The position numbers and the translations under genes are program-made. A stretch of DNA of 64,000 bases from Botrytis cinerea B05.10 (lineage: Eukaryota > Ascomycota > Leotiomycetes > Helotiales > Sclerotiniaceae): assembly GCF_000143535.2 (NCBI RefSeq), contig NC_037313.1, forward strand, positions 1,991,501-2,055,500, read 5' to 3'. Below, in pieces: positions 33,672 to 45,136 of this stretch (its first letter is position 1; each line of letters begins with the position of its first letter). The notes beneath the pieces were generated by a model, which saw only the letters and a program-made list of their open reading frames with translations, was not told the DNA's origin and did not search any database.

Positions 33672-34619
33672 ATGCCAGACAAGGACGCAGGTACTCCGAG
33701 AGTCTTTCTCATTAGACAGTAAGTGTTTGCTCTACTCAACCTGGAGACATCTTGAGTATAGTATTCTCCATGGGTTATATAATAATCTTGTACCCCGGTG
33801 TGAATTGGATGGATAATGATTGCTGACTTTGTGTTAGTGGTAAGTCACTCGTGGCTCTTTTGATATTATAGTTCACACCTGCATTGTGCATTATTTAAAA
33901 CTCGCACATATCCATTAGGTATCTAAAGGCTTGGACAGTCAAAGTACTAACTTCATCACCTCCCAGGCGAAACAGAATGGACCATCTCAGGCCGCTACAC
34001 AGGCCGAAGTGACATTCCCCTAACTCCCCATGGAGAAACCCAAGTTTCCTCCTCCGCCCGCGTCCTAGTCGGTCCCTCCAAAATCATCAATCCTTCAAAG
34101 CTCGCGCACATATTCATCTCCCCTCGAACCCGTGCTCGCCGCACATTCGAAATCCTCTTTGACGAAAAAACACAGCAACAACTTGCAGATAAAACAGAAA
34201 TCACAGAAGATATTAGGGAATGGGAATATGGAGCTTATGAAGGATTACTTACTGCGCAAATCAGAGCTGCGCGGAAGGAACGGGGTCTAGATGCAGAGAA
34301 ACCGTGGAATATTTGGACGGATGGATGTGAGGATGGGGAGAGCGCGGATGAGGTGAAGGAGAGATTGGATGGGGTTATTGCGAAGATTAGAGAGATGCAA
34401 GGTCCGTATATGCATGGAGAGAAGGGGGTGGATGTTGTGTTGATTGCTCATGGACATATTTTGAGAGCGTTTGCGAAGAGATGGATTGGGTTTGAGTTGG
34501 GAAGAGCGTTGCCCATGATGCTTGAGCCGGGCGCTGTAGGTGTGTTGAGTTACGAACACCATAAGGTTGATGAACCGGCATTTTTGCTGGGTGTGAATAT
34601 GGGTGCGAGCGAAGAGTAG
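33672..34619 (+). CDS. SHB17: sedoheptulose-1,7-bisphosphatase (histidine phosphatase family)
   Basis: Exons 33672-33718, 33838-33839 (two bases) and 33967-34619 give 233 residues. The reading VFLIRHGETEWTISGRYTG is the family's catalytic motif; His16 is split CA|T and Gly17 G|GC, so both need the 2-nt exon TG. Flanking signals are strong: acceptor GTTAG, donor GTAAGT, and an ACTAAC branch site before exon 3. Further family matches: IREWEYGAYEGLLTAQIRAA, KPWNIWTDGCEDGES, IAHGHILRAFAKRW (second catalytic His) and GVLSYEHHKVDEPA, all as in yeast Shb17. The enzyme hydrolyses sedoheptulose 1,7-bisphosphate to feed ribose synthesis in the riboneogenesis branch of the pentose phosphate pathway. The protein is shorter than yeast Shb17. 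It is convergent with EFM6, 99 bp away. Confidence 0.92.
33838..33839 (+). other. SHB17: 2-nt microexon of SHB17
   Basis: The dinucleotide TG lies between acceptor ...TGTGTTAG and donor GTAAGTCAC. It is needed both for reading frame (47+2+653 = 702 nt, divisible by 3) and for the RHGE active site. Skipping it would give a stop 16 codons downstream. Confidence 0.8.
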
Positions 34620-34718
34620 AAATTCAGTTCATGGGAACGATTCTAGACTGCATATAAAGTAGACATAGATATTAGAGCAACAGCTTTAACCTACGCCTGG
34701 TGTTACAAATTCTGGGTA

Positions 34719-35788
34719 TCATGGTTTTCGTTTAAATGTGTACAAGAATAAGGCCTCCCGAGTAAAAGTCTCTCTATCCTGATCCTCGATTTCCTCGACT
34801 AGGAACTTCTTCTTTGCCTTCTTCATAAATTGCATATCTGCCTTCCTCCTTTTCTTGAAACAGAAGTAAATAACCGCATCTTTTGATAGTTCCAACAGCT
34901 CTTCGAGCGTCTGAAGCAGTAATGGAAACGCGGGTTCAAAATAGACACAATCAGCTGCTAAAATAACATCTGGCTTATCTTTCACTACCAGCTCTGGTAA
35001 TGGTTCGCCCCTGTACTAGTTAGAGTATATTCATGAGCAAGGAGGGGACTATTAGAGCATACCAATTCAAGATTAGCGGTTCGACTTTCGAGGATACTTC
35101 GTTGAGAGCAATATTTTGCTTCATGAGTTCGTACATAACTTCCATGTCCGAGAGAATCAACGGATGTTGAAGATCACATGCTAGAGCTACGGCTAATCCA
35201 ACCAATCCTCCTCCAGCGCCAAGTTCGAGTCTGGAATTTGTTAGTTCATGAGCTCTTGGATTATGCTGTGTTTTGCATATGTTGTTGTAAATTCTCAGAA
35301 TTCGAATCACTATTTCCATTTTCCATATCTCTTACTCTTTCTATACAAGACCCCCTCCAGATCCTCTGGGATTTCAAAGAGGCCAAACGATTTTATACGA
35401 TTGTACAACATTATCGTAACTACATATCACTGTAGAGAAAACAAACAACACATGACTTTTCCAGGACATCAAAATTTGGAAACCCTTCCACAAGATGAAT
35501 TTTGCGGGCCTTAAAGCGAGATGAGATGTGAGATTAAACTTACATCTTAGCATCTCTCAAATCATCTTTATGATACCGTAGCATATGCTGCGCAAGCACC
35601 ATACCCGCAGGCCAAAGTTGTCCACCACATCCTTTTGAGAGATCTTCGTGGAGTTTTAGCGGGGGCTCGAGAAGACCGGAAAAGTTTACGGTGCCGGTTG
35701 TGGCCGCTTTGTATGTTGGGAGAGGAGCGAGATCAGTTCCTATTGCTAGAGGAGAAAACTCCGGAGAGGGAGATCTTGAAGAAGTCAT
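34719..35788 (-). CDS. EFM6: eEF1A lysine methyltransferase Efm6-like
   Basis: Complement of exons 35544-35788, 35063-35230 and 34719-35010; introns are 313 and 52 nt; 234 residues. A Rossmann-fold class I methyltransferase of the METTL21 type: GGQLWPAGMVLAQHM (family-typical QLWPA), motif I LELGAGGGLVGLAVAL (residues about 83-98), an acidic LSDMEVM after beta-2, and the post-motif II AADCVYFEPAFPLLLQTL. In budding yeast, Efm6 methylates a lysine of elongation factor 1A; the substrate here is inferred from family membership, and other METTL21-type enzymes cannot be excluded. The C terminus is charged and helical. The 313-nt intron is long for this window. Confidence 0.87.
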
Positions 35789-36659
35789 TTTGGGGATTTG
35801 GAAAATTTGGAAACCCGCCACAACAACATTTAACTTAAGCACTTCTAGACTTTTGATATTGCCCCACCATCCCACCATGAATTATGCCGTGTTATGTAAG
35901 CTATTTCGCCTAATGTGGCTCGAGTGTGGTTCACCGCCTTAGAACAATATCCCTTCGTCTGTTCTCCCTGCAACAACCCTTTCTAACACACCAAAAGGGC
36001 AATTCCCTGGCCTGGACAATTGAATATGCTCGGCAAGGAATGCTAAGACCATTGAATAGTGATGCCGGATTTGATGAAGTCTACATTTAATGAGCTGTTG
36101 AAAGGTTCAGATAACCCTGTGTGCTCACTACACTTTCAATTTGAACCTCCCTCTATTGCTATCACAATCGTACGAAATTATTAGAGATGGTTAGCTGACT
36201 GGGGAGGAACGAAACTTTGAAGATGAATCCGACAATTCTATTCGGATTGGTTTCCTGATAGTATTTTTGTTTCCTCAGACTTGCCACAGAATGTTGCTCG
36301 CTTCAGTGGGGCTGGTCAGTGGAATTTGACTATGTATAGCCTCAATTGAGCATGTCAACCTTCATAAATATTTCAATTTTCTAGTAAGGCGGGGTTGTGA
36401 TAGTTCATTATCCCTTGCATCACGATGGTTCTCGAATTTCAGGTAGGGTGATACCGATAGGTGGATCCCCCTCTACTGCGCCTTTGGAATATCTGGGGAT
36501 GGCAAGTCCATGGTATCTAGCTTTCCCTATGTCAGATTTCTTCTGCCATTCGCCGTTTTCATCTAAAACTTCTGTTGACATGTATTATCTCTCATTCTGT
36601 ATGCAAGTAGTATCTTCATCCGGACTTTCTGAGAATTACATCTGCAAGACTCTCTGGAT
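35789..36659. other. divergent intergenic region
   Basis: About 870 bp between EFM6 (minus) and the AXL2-like gene (plus). A 90-codon open frame at 36397-36669 overlaps the AXL2 start in another frame; it has no known motif and is treated as a possible leader ORF. Confidence 0.5.
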
Positions 36660-39600
36660 ATGGCATTAAGGATTACTTTGTCTGGCATTGCTATCCTTGG
36701 AGCGGTCGTTGATGCTATACCATCTATCGCATACCCCATCAATTCTCAATTCCCTCCTATTGCGCGCGTGTCAATACCATATTCGTATACATTTCCTCAA
36801 TCAACATTCACTTCAACGTCCCCTCTCAGCTACAGCTTAGCGGACTCGCCTCAATGGCTCTCTATTGATAGTACTTCTCGAACATTATCAGGCATACCAT
36901 CTAGTAGTGATACTGGCAGTGGAGCAGTAACGGAGGTCATCTTCGGAGTGATTGCAAGCGACTCCTCGGGATCTGTGACGTCGAATACTACTCTAGTAGT
37001 GTCCAAAAACTCGCCACCGACAATTAAAATATCAGCCCAATCACAGCTTGCTTCAGAAGGGCCTTTCTCAGCACCATCAACCTTATTATACCATCCTTCG
37101 TCATCCTTCGAGATCAGCTTCGATTCGGCAACATTCTCAAGTCCCAGCGGAACAGCTCTTAAATACTACGCTTTAACAGTCGATGACACACCTTTGCCTT
37201 CTTGGGTTTTTTTCGATGAGAAAACCCTTACTTTTAGCGGTCAAACACCAGAGTATGCCTCTCTCATACAGCCACCGCAGACTTTCGGAGTCCAGCTCAT
37301 TGCTTCGGATATATCTGGATACTCTGGAGCATCGATCCCTTTCAACATTAGAGTTGGGGTGCATCTGCTAGCATTTAGCACGGTAAATTTGGTTGTCAAT
37401 GCTACACCAGGAGTGGAGGTCAATTACACAGGTCTACAAAACAGTCTGCAACTTGATGGGCAACCCGCCAATGCTTCAAGTATAGTTTCAGTTACTGCTC
37501 AAACGCCAGAATGGCTTGACTTCGATAACACGACTCTCAGTCTGATCGGAACACCACCATCTGACGCCATCTCGTACAATGTCTCCGTACAGGCTATAGA
37601 TATTTATGGGGATAAAGTTAATACTGTGGTGCTCATCAAGATAGCTACAGCATTATTCGTTGGTCCTATTAAAGATGTGAATGCAAGTATCGGATCTAAA
37701 TTCTCTATCAGCCTTGGTGCTTATATTGGAAACAATTACGATACTACGTTAACGGCACAAGTGTCTCCACCAACGGATTGGATATATTTTGATGCTCATA
37801 GTTTCAGGATATGGGGAAAGGTGCCTACATCTGTTAAACCTTCGAACATCAATATTACACTTACAGCAACCTCCAAGACATCCAAACGCTCTAGCTCTGA
37901 ATCTTTCAATTTGGCCATTCAAGCATCAGATGGCTCCTCACCCACAAACAGTCCATCAGCATCGGGTACATCTGCAACATCCGGTGTCAATTCACCTGCA
38001 AGTGCGAATTTGAGCAAAGGCGTGATAGCAGCAATCGTGGTTCCAGTATTGGTTGTCTTCATCGCACTCATCCTCTGTCTGTTTTATTACCGCAGAAGAC
38101 GTTCTAGTCCCTCACTACGTTCAAGCGGACCTTCCAAAGAGGATATCTCAGGTCCTATAAAAAGCATGTCTAGCATAGAACGAGCATATTCTACCAAAAA
38201 GATTGCACCACTACAACTCGATACCTCTGGCTTCTCTATCGATGCTAGTTCTAGTGTTTATACATCAACTACTCCCAATATCGTGGTTCATGACAATCGC
38301 AAATCGCTCCGGCGCTCACAAACTTTGGCTCCAAAGTCGAAGTTTCGCGAATCTCAAAGCTTTGGAAACAGGGCGCGTGCAAACTCAGAAAATGCATTGA
38401 GTAAGACCCCGAATCGGAGTACATGGAGGAATACTCAAGAAACGGATTACACTTTGGATAGTTCGAGAACAAATAGTACTAACATGCTGCAACGGAACTA
38501 TTCGAATTACTCACGGAAAGGATATACAAGACGATCACAATATGTTGTTAGCAATGATCCAAGGCTGAGGAATAGTGAGATGAACCAATTTGGCAGCCAA
38601 AGTCTCTTTGGCACCAATCCTTCTGATGGTACAATATTGAACTTGTCAGATAGTAATTTTTCATCCTCTCCTTTGGATAACTTCTCTGTGTTATCAGGAG
38701 ATTGGAGTAAGGCAACCCGAGCACCTCTTGCGCCACGACAAAACAAACAAAGTCAGAATAACGAGAGAAAACGAGCCCATCGTAAATCAACAACTCGAAA
38801 TCTCAATTTCGCATTGGCAGAAGGTGTAGATAAACGGCTAAGTGGACTTGGTCACGGAGCTCGAGAATCCATTTCTTCATTCGATGTCCTAAATACACCA
38901 GGTCGTAGGGGAAGTATAGGACATGGTCAACATCCTAGTCTCGCACGCAATTCCCGCACGTGGAAAACTGTTCACACTCTTGATATGGATGTTGATAAAC
39001 ATCGCAGTGCAACAAGCGTATACTCAACTACCTCCACTGACCTTCTGAAATTTGGGCACGCAACGGTATCGCAAAGTGGCGGCAAGGAAATTTTAGGCAT
39101 AAAACCCGTACCTAAGAGTCCTCATGCCCCAGCACCAATTTGGGAGTCGGAAACAGGAGGAAATAGTAGAATGTCGTATAGTAGCATCAGCACACGACCA
39201 GTCTCTCGTCGTGGGGGCGCATCTCCCTTCTTCAGCGGCGGGGGAATGGCTTCTGTGCGTCGTAAGGCAAGGAGAAGTTATGCGGATTCGCCAACGGTGC
39301 CTGAAGAAGTGCAGATTGGCGATGAAGTACAAGCCGCTGGTACGGGTACCAATAACGATTCGCTGGGAATAACATATCCGAATGGATATTCGAGCGCTAA
39401 AGAAGGTACCAGACAGTTGAGATCGTATATCCAAGCTACATTTAGTAAAAGTAGATTGAGGGGGAGTGACAGTTTGGTTAGCTTAGACAGTAGGTTCGAG
39501 AGTGTGAGTCCGAGTATGCAAGAATTACAGATTCGTCAGGAGCAAGTGCCTGATTCGGGAAATGCTTCTCAGAATCAGAGTAGACATATGCAGCTTTTAG

Positions 39601-40295
39601 AAATGGATAGGAGAGAAAGAGAACGAGAACGAGAAAGAGAGAAGGAAAGAGGAACAAGACAACAAACCACGGAAACAGAAAATGGTAGCGACATCCTCGC
39701 CAGCGAATTCAGCGCCGGCAGCTGGGAAAGCATGGGCGAAAGCACAGATGTAGATTCGCAACCAAATTTCATACGACACGGCACTACCACGACGATTCCC
39801 CAAATCCCTCAACTTCCCACTTTGGGCGGTAGTACTAGCGGATCTGGAATCGGAGGTGGAAGCGCAACGGAAAATACAACGAGAGCAAGAAGTTCCACAC
39901 TCGCCATCCCGCACTTCTCGCCTTTCCTATCTAATCCCTATACCCCAGATCTCGGAGCCCAATCCGCAGATTCCATCTGGCACGAGCAAAATCCATCACT
40001 GCGACGATCTACCGATGCAGATATAAAAGAAGGTTCTCATTACCCCTCAACCTCTCATCCGATATCCAAAGAAAAAGGAAAAGACGTCAAATCCGACGAC
40101 AGAACCCGGGAAGAATCGCCCACGATGGGAAATTTGATCGTGGGACCTAATGCGCGCATGGTGATGGGAGCGGGACGGAGACCCGTCAGTGTGGATGCGA
40201 GGGAGAATCGGAGAATTGGGAGTACGAAGGCGAGGATTGGACGGCATGCTGAAGGGGGGGTGGGGAGCGAGGGCGATTTTAGCGCGTATATTTGA
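36660..40295 (+). CDS. AXL2: Axl2-like axial bud site/polarity transmembrane protein
   Basis: A single exon of 1211 residues. A signal peptide (MALRITLSGIAILGAVVDA) is followed by about four cadherin-like (dystroglycan-type, CADG) modules across residues about 20-420. Their recurring pattern is visible as PLSYSLADSPQWLSIDS then LSGIPSS, LPSWVFFDEKTLTFSG, PEWLDFDNTTLSLIGTPP and DWIYFDAHSFRIWGKVP. An S/T-rich linker leads to one transmembrane helix (VIAAIVVPVLVVFIALILCL, residues about 454-475), then RRRR and a 730-residue disordered cytoplasmic tail rich in S, R and N. Axl2 marks the axial bud site in yeast; in filamentous fungi it localises at septa and conidiophores and interacts with septin rings. 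A septin gene (CDC10) lies 6.5 kb away, but linkage implies nothing functional. Confidence 0.92.
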   Translation: MALRITLSGIAILGAVVDAIPSIAYPINSQFPPIARVSIPYSYTFPQSTFTSTSPLSYSLADSPQWLSIDSTSRTLSGIPSSSDTGSGAVTEVIFGVIASDSSGSVTSNTTLVVSKNSPPTIKISAQSQLASEGPFSAPSTLLYHPSSSFEISFDSATFSSPSGTALKYYALTVDDTPLPSWVFFDEKTLTFSGQTPEYASLIQPPQTFGVQLIASDISGYSGASIPFNIRVGVHLLAFSTVNLVVNATPGVEVNYTGLQNSLQLDGQPANASSIVSVTAQTPEWLDFDNTTLSLIGTPPSDAISYNVSVQAIDIYGDKVNTVVLIKIATALFVGPIKDVNASIGSKFSISLGAYIGNNYDTTLTAQVSPPTDWIYFDAHSFRIWGKVPTSVKPSNINITLTATSKTSKRSSSESFNLAIQASDGSSPTNSPSASGTSATSGVNSPASANLSKGVIAAIVVPVLVVFIALILCLFYYRRRRSSPSLRSSGPSKEDISGPIKSMSSIERAYSTKKIAPLQLDTSGFSIDASSSVYTSTTPNIVVHDNRKSLRRSQTLAPKSKFRESQSFGNRARANSENALSKTPNRSTWRNTQETDYTLDSSRTNSTNMLQRNYSNYSRKGYTRRSQYVVSNDPRLRNSEMNQFGSQSLFGTNPSDGTILNLSDSNFSSSPLDNFSVLSGDWSKATRAPLAPRQNKQSQNNERKRAHRKSTTRNLNFALAEGVDKRLSGLGHGARESISSFDVLNTPGRRGSIGHGQHPSLARNSRTWKTVHTLDMDVDKHRSATSVYSTTSTDLLKFGHATVSQSGGKEILGIKPVPKSPHAPAPIWESETGGNSRMSYSSISTRPVSRRGGASPFFSGGGMASVRRKARRSYADSPTVPEEVQIGDEVQAAGTGTNNDSLGITYPNGYSSAKEGTRQLRSYIQATFSKSRLRGSDSLVSLDSRFESVSPSMQELQIRQEQVPDSGNASQNQSRHMQLLEMDRREREREREREKERGTRQQTTETENGSDILASEFSAGSWESMGESTDVDSQPNFIRHGTTTTIPQIPQLPTLGGSTSGSGIGGGSATENTTRARSSTLAIPHFSPFLSNPYTPDLGAQSADSIWHEQNPSLRRSTDADIKEGSHYPSTSHPISKEKGKDVKSDDRTREESPTMGNLIVGPNARMVMGAGRRPVSVDARENRRIGSTKARIGRHAEGGVGSEGDFSAYI

Positions 40296-41163
40296 TTTGG
40301 TTTGGTTTGGGATGATGTGAGGGGGAGAGGAAGGGGTAATTGGGATTTGGGATTTGGGATTGGAATTTGGTTTGTGTGATGGATGATTTTTGGGTTATTT
40401 ATTTTGCGTCTTGAGATGAGGAGGAATGGGTGAGAGGGAGGAAGGGGGAAGGGAGGGAAGGAGTTGCATAGGATAGAGTAGAATAGGATATGATATGATA
40501 TGTTATGATAATACATTAAGCCATACAACAAGTACACAAAGCGACCCTGATTCCCCAATATGACATTTTGAAACTTACCATTTATCAATCATTCACCTCA
40601 CTTAGAGGCTAGTAAGCATATATATCCACGAATCCACATCTACATCTACATTTATATGTATATCCACATTCACATTTACAATTACATCGATCCTCGAAAT
40701 CATATTAAGAAGAAAAGCAAAGTAAAGTGACAGAAGAGGTAGGTATTATTAAAACAAATCGTTTAATTAGCTGCGTGTATACATGGCAATGAAATTCGTG
40801 AATAACCATCAAGAAATCCATTCATCCATCCATCTATCCATTCATCCCATGCCATATCATATCATATCATTCCATTTCATCAATCCCCTATTGTAAAATC
40901 CCCCCAAAAAACGAGAAAGCAAAAAACAAAAAACAAAAACAAAAAGGATCATTGGGGTATTCCATATATCCATCCATTTCCTAAACACCCTTAAACACCA
41001 ATTCCATCGTATTTTATTTCCGGATTCTCAAAATCTCCCTATTTATCCTACCCTATCCTACGCTACGCTATGCTATGCTATGCTATACTTTTGGTTGATT
41101 AATTTATTCCTGCCAAATTGGCACGCCATTCACGCTCAAAACTACATAAATCCCAGCCCCTCA
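40296..41163. other. convergent intergenic region with simple repeats
   Basis: About 870 bp. It contains GGGATTTGGGATTTGGGATTGG near 40342, repeated CATATC/ATCCATC units at 40810-40880, an AAAAAC-rich tract near 40921-40945, and a GCTAT pentamer run at about 41052-41085. No gene. Confidence 0.6.
41052..41085 (+). repeat. CTACG/CTATG pentanucleotide microsatellite
   Basis: About seven tandem copies of a 5-bp unit (CCTACGCTACGCTATGCTAT...), in the 3' side of the convergent region. Confidence 0.7.
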
Positions 41164-42130
41164 CTAAATCCTAGTAAACCTCGTCACATTACTCGCAACG
41201 CTATAGATGCTACTTCTTGGCGCAGGTGGCGGCCTCAAATTTGCAGGATGCATCGCGGTGGGTGGTCTCTCGATACCGGGAACGATGGGGCTACTTCTAT
41301 CATTTTTCTGATTATCGTAGCTTTCGCCGACTTCGAGATCTGGGTGAAAGGGTTGCGGATCTGAGATAACGGGTTTGGAGATGTGGATTTGCGAGGAGCG
41401 AAGAGGGAGACGGAAGGGGAAGCGCGATTTGCGGCGTTCTGCCGGATTGCTGTAGTAGGAGGGGAGGTCGTTGTTGATGGAGGAGGGGAGCGAGAGACGT
41501 TTTTCGTAGGGGTTGGGGGCGTCAGTCGCACCGTGGGCGCGGAGTTGGCGTGCGGTTTTGTTTTTGGTGGTAAAGATTTGGGACTGTGAGTTTGTTAGTA
41601 AATTTTTAATAAAAAGGTGGAAGGAAAAGGGTTAGGAGGAGAAAGACTTACGGCAATACAATTAATACCTCCTAGAATAGCTGAAAGACACCCTGAAGAG
41701 ATAACTACACGCCACATAGGTAATCCTAAGTTCTGAACAGAAGTAGCATTCTTGTTCAAGTTTCCGAGGATGTTGAAACCAAGAGCTAACATGGAGAGAC
41801 CGAGGAAGAGAAACCCATTGTGGGGACAGAGGAGGGGCCAGAAGTTCTCAAAGTATTTTTTGAAGAGGGAGAGCTCTGAGATGATGAGGAAGATTCCGAT
41901 GGAGCTAGTGATGAAGTGAGAAATTCCATCAAAGAAGAAGAACTGGGTGAGGTGTTAGTTGGGTATTAATATTATCAGGAAGGGGAGAAGGGACTTACGT
42001 TGGAGGTTTTGACGGTCATGACAAGCATGATCCAACTTGCTGCGATAACATCGAGGAGTGCTATAATGTTCATAACACGGATGATGTTAAGAATGACAAA
42101 GCCTCGGCCGGCTTGTTTGACGTTCAACAT
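41164..42130 (-). CDS. four-span membrane protein with cytoplasmic tail, unknown function
   Basis: Complement of exons 41999-42130, 41652-41942 and 41164-41583; introns 56 and 68 nt; 280 residues. Four hydrophobic helices are visible: FVILNIIRVMNIIALLDVIA into AASWIMLVMTV, ITSSIGIFLIISELSLF, GFLFLGLSMLALGFNILG and VVISSGCLSAILGGINCIA. Exon 3 encodes a basic/serine/proline-rich hydrophilic tail (NPYEKRLSLPSSINNDLP, then ERPPTAMHPANLRPPPAPRS). The arrangement matches a fungal family of uncharacterised four-helix membrane proteins. A further GTAAGT..TAG intron with a GCTAAC branch site lies in the 5' untranslated region (42178-42239). No enzymatic motif is seen. Confidence 0.85.
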
Positions 42131-43677
42131 CGCGATTATCTTATGTTAAAGAACGAACAGATGTATAAATATCGAGTCTAAGAATTTGTTAGCAAAGTGT
42201 CTCGAGTATTATCCCAGACAATGACAACGAGGAACTTACAATGGGGGTAAAGAAGCGTAGTAGTAAACTGCCTGCAGTAGAGAGTAGAGTTTTGAAATGC
42301 TTTCAAAGTACGTATGAAGTAAAGAGTGAGTATGAGACTTGGTAAGTAAAGTTGTAGTTGTGTATAGAAGGTCTAGAAAGATCGTGAAGAAGTGTATGAT
42401 AATTTTCAAAGTCAAAAAAGTAAGAAACGGATCCAGAATCTCAAACAGGAGGAAAGGAAGATATATTAAATAAAACAATTGATCCTCAATGAAGTCCCGA
42501 CTTCATTGTCTGAATAATTCTAACAATAGAAATAACGATCTATTCGAAATCGTTCTATTGTCCTCACAGACAGACAATAGACACAAGAAAACGAAAAGGT
42601 GAATGTATATGGAGATTGAAAGAAGTAACCCCAAAACCCTTTGACTCAAACTTTGACGCCAGAAGATGTAGCTATTGTGGGGTGAATGAACTCTTTATTA
42701 TCCCATTCTCTACCAAAAGATGAAAGGAAATCCAATAAGATGCAGATTAACTAGAGATTCTTTGACCAATATGTACAACCTTGAGAATCCATCCGGAAGA
42801 GGACTCTAGAAGGGGTAGAAATGAATGGATGAAAATAGGTAAGGTTTGACCACCCAAACTCGGTTTGCTTCAAGGTGTTTAAGGAGAACTCCTCTCTGGC
42901 GCGAAAGAGGTGGAAAGACGCGCTTGACATCGATCATCGTAGTACAAAGTGGCTTCTTATCCAATGAAGGAGAAAAGCAATGCATGAATTGGTTGTTAAG
43001 TCAGAGAGAGGTTTGGAGATAGCTCTGTTTCGTGATATAAAAGTAGAGTTCCAATCATTGGATGAAAGGCGCCCTTTGGGTAAGGATGTTTCATGATTTG
43101 CGTGTACGGAGTGTTGGGAGAAGGGAGAGAAGAGAGAGAAGAGAGAGGAAAGAGGAAGAGAGAAACTTAGAGCCAATGGATGTACGTACTGCATATATAC
43201 ATATACGTCCACACAATGTATACACACATCTTGTTATAACTTGTGTTTGTAAATAGAAACAGACTTTGTAATTCCATCTCGTCGTGCTGGTCTAGCACGT
43301 GACTATTCTTTGATTTCTATTTTCATTCTGCCTTATCCACATCCGTATCCATATCCATATCCATGCCCATCCATTTTCATTCGCACTAACCCCCCAATCC
43401 ACCAATCAAACCCTCTCAATCGTCCTTCGCTTAAACACATCCTCCGATTCTCCGTATCAATAATCCAGAACATTCATTTCTCACATCTGCGTCTGTCTCC
43501 GTGCATATCTCTCTCAGCCTCACACACCATTCATTTTCTCTTTTCCACAATCTGACCAAACCCTCACGTTGCATTTTGCAAAAAGACAAAAAGGCCACAC
43601 AAGATACACAACCCATATCTTGCACACACCCGATTTTCATCGAATCCCAATCCCTTTTGCTACTGAATTATTCCAAA
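42131..43677. other. long divergent intergenic region
   Basis: About 1.5 kb between the four-span protein (minus) and the SERF-like gene (plus). It contains the 5' untranslated intron of the former (42178-42239), an inverted GAGAAG/GAAAGAGG-rich purine stretch near 43110-43165, and a CCATAT/CCATCC repeat near 43335-43375. No protein-coding gene is seen; both leaders and promoters lie here. Confidence 0.5.
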
Positions 43678-44082
43678 ATGGCTAGAGGAAATCAGAGAGA
43701 AAAGTCCCGTGAGGCTAATGCTAAGAAACAAGCCCAACTTGCTGTATGTTCTTTTTTCCCATCTCCATTCTAGGTCTTTCGAAAGTTATATTTCAGTTTC
43801 TATGTTACCATACGGACCCCGCTACTCTCTCCCTCTCTCTTAAACATACGTACTAACCCTCCCTCCCCTAAACAGAAAGCCGGAAGTGGAATGTCGAAAT
43901 CGCAAATGCAGGCCGAGAAGGATAAGACTCGTGTTCTATTAATGGAGAAGCAAAAGAAAGGTACGATTCCCCAAGTCCTCTATCTATCCACCCATCCACC
44001 CAATCACACCTACTAACCCCCCCTCCCAGCCGACGAAAGAAAAGCCGCCGAAGCACTCGCCGCCGCACAAGGAAAGAAATAG
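43678..44082 (+). CDS. SERF/4F5-like small basic protein
   Basis: Exons 43678-43743, 43876-43960 and 44030-44082 give 67 residues; introns are 132 and 69 nt, the second with a TACTAAC branch site. The N terminus MARGNQREKSREANAKKQAQ is the 4F5/SERF signature, followed by KAGSGMSKSQMQAEKDKTRV and an alanine-rich end (ADERKAAEALAAAQGKK). SERF proteins are small, disordered, RNA-binding and modify amyloid aggregation in animals; fungal roles are unknown. The gene is too fragmented for simple open-frame detection, but the three exons agree in phase and give a full-length family member. Confidence 0.92.
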
Positions 44083-45136
44083 ATTCCATTCCATTCAACC
44101 TCTTCTCATCTTCCGATGTTATCAAACTGCTCCGCCATGATACGATATGAAATCACCTTAAATCCCACCATCTATCTGAAGAACGAATCTCACAGAACAA
44201 TTTTCGCCCCTCGCTCGCCCAGAGAGAAAGGATGGAGTTTTAAGGCGAGCAGGCAGGCAGGCAGACAGGCGCGAAAGAAGTTCGCAGACTTTCCCGATAT
44301 TTCTCATCTCCAGGAATCTTAATTTTATTTTCATTTTCCTTAAACATTTCACACTACATTACATTTGAACCCCCCACCCCAAGGTGTTACAGACAGCGTC
44401 GGAGCAGCATTTCGGTCCTTGAAATTTTTAAAATCTTAGAACGCGCGTGGGAATTCTTTCATTGTGAGGGGAGGTTGAAATTCGGTCGTTTATTCTAGAA
44501 TGCGTGGATTGCCTAGGCTTTTTTGGCTGTGATGGGTGGATCGTATGGATAGATGGATGGATGAATGTTGCGGGAATCATTCGTTAACTTCGTTGTGTGG
44601 TGTCAGAACCATGTAATATGGGTAGGCTCTTTAATAAAGTTTCTCAATAATGCTGTCAGACTAGAGTTCATTGTTTGGTGTTGAGTGCGAGGAAGTTGAT
44701 CCCCGTGGATTGTGGATGCTGCGAAATGGTCTACTCCATATGGCCCGCCTTGACAAGCGGCCTTCAAAGTGTACCAACTGCTCTCAAAGTTATGGACTAC
44801 AAAAAATGACCGCTTCAAAAATATGACCTACGTAATCGACCGTCCAGTCAAAACCCCTATTCCATACCCGAGAAACATGCAATTTCATCATTTGTACTTT
44901 GTATTTTATGAATTTGGAGGTTGATACTATATGTATTCTTTTGTCTAGGTATATAAGTCTTTTCTATGTCCGCCCAATCCCATGTAAAGAACCACGCAAT
45001 CTCTATATGCGAGCTCGTGTGGCATTTGCACATTCGAGGGAAACTTCTCTCGCAATGCGAATTCTCTCTTCACACGCTCGAACCATACTACCCTCTAAAC
45101 CCCACAATATCATTTTCTCCTCTCTCTCACTCTTCC
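44083..45136. other. convergent intergenic region, no gene seen
   Basis: About 1.05 kb between SERF-like and guanylate kinase stop codons. A GGCAGGCAGGCAGACAGG run lies near 44250. No gene is supported. Confidence 0.5.
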
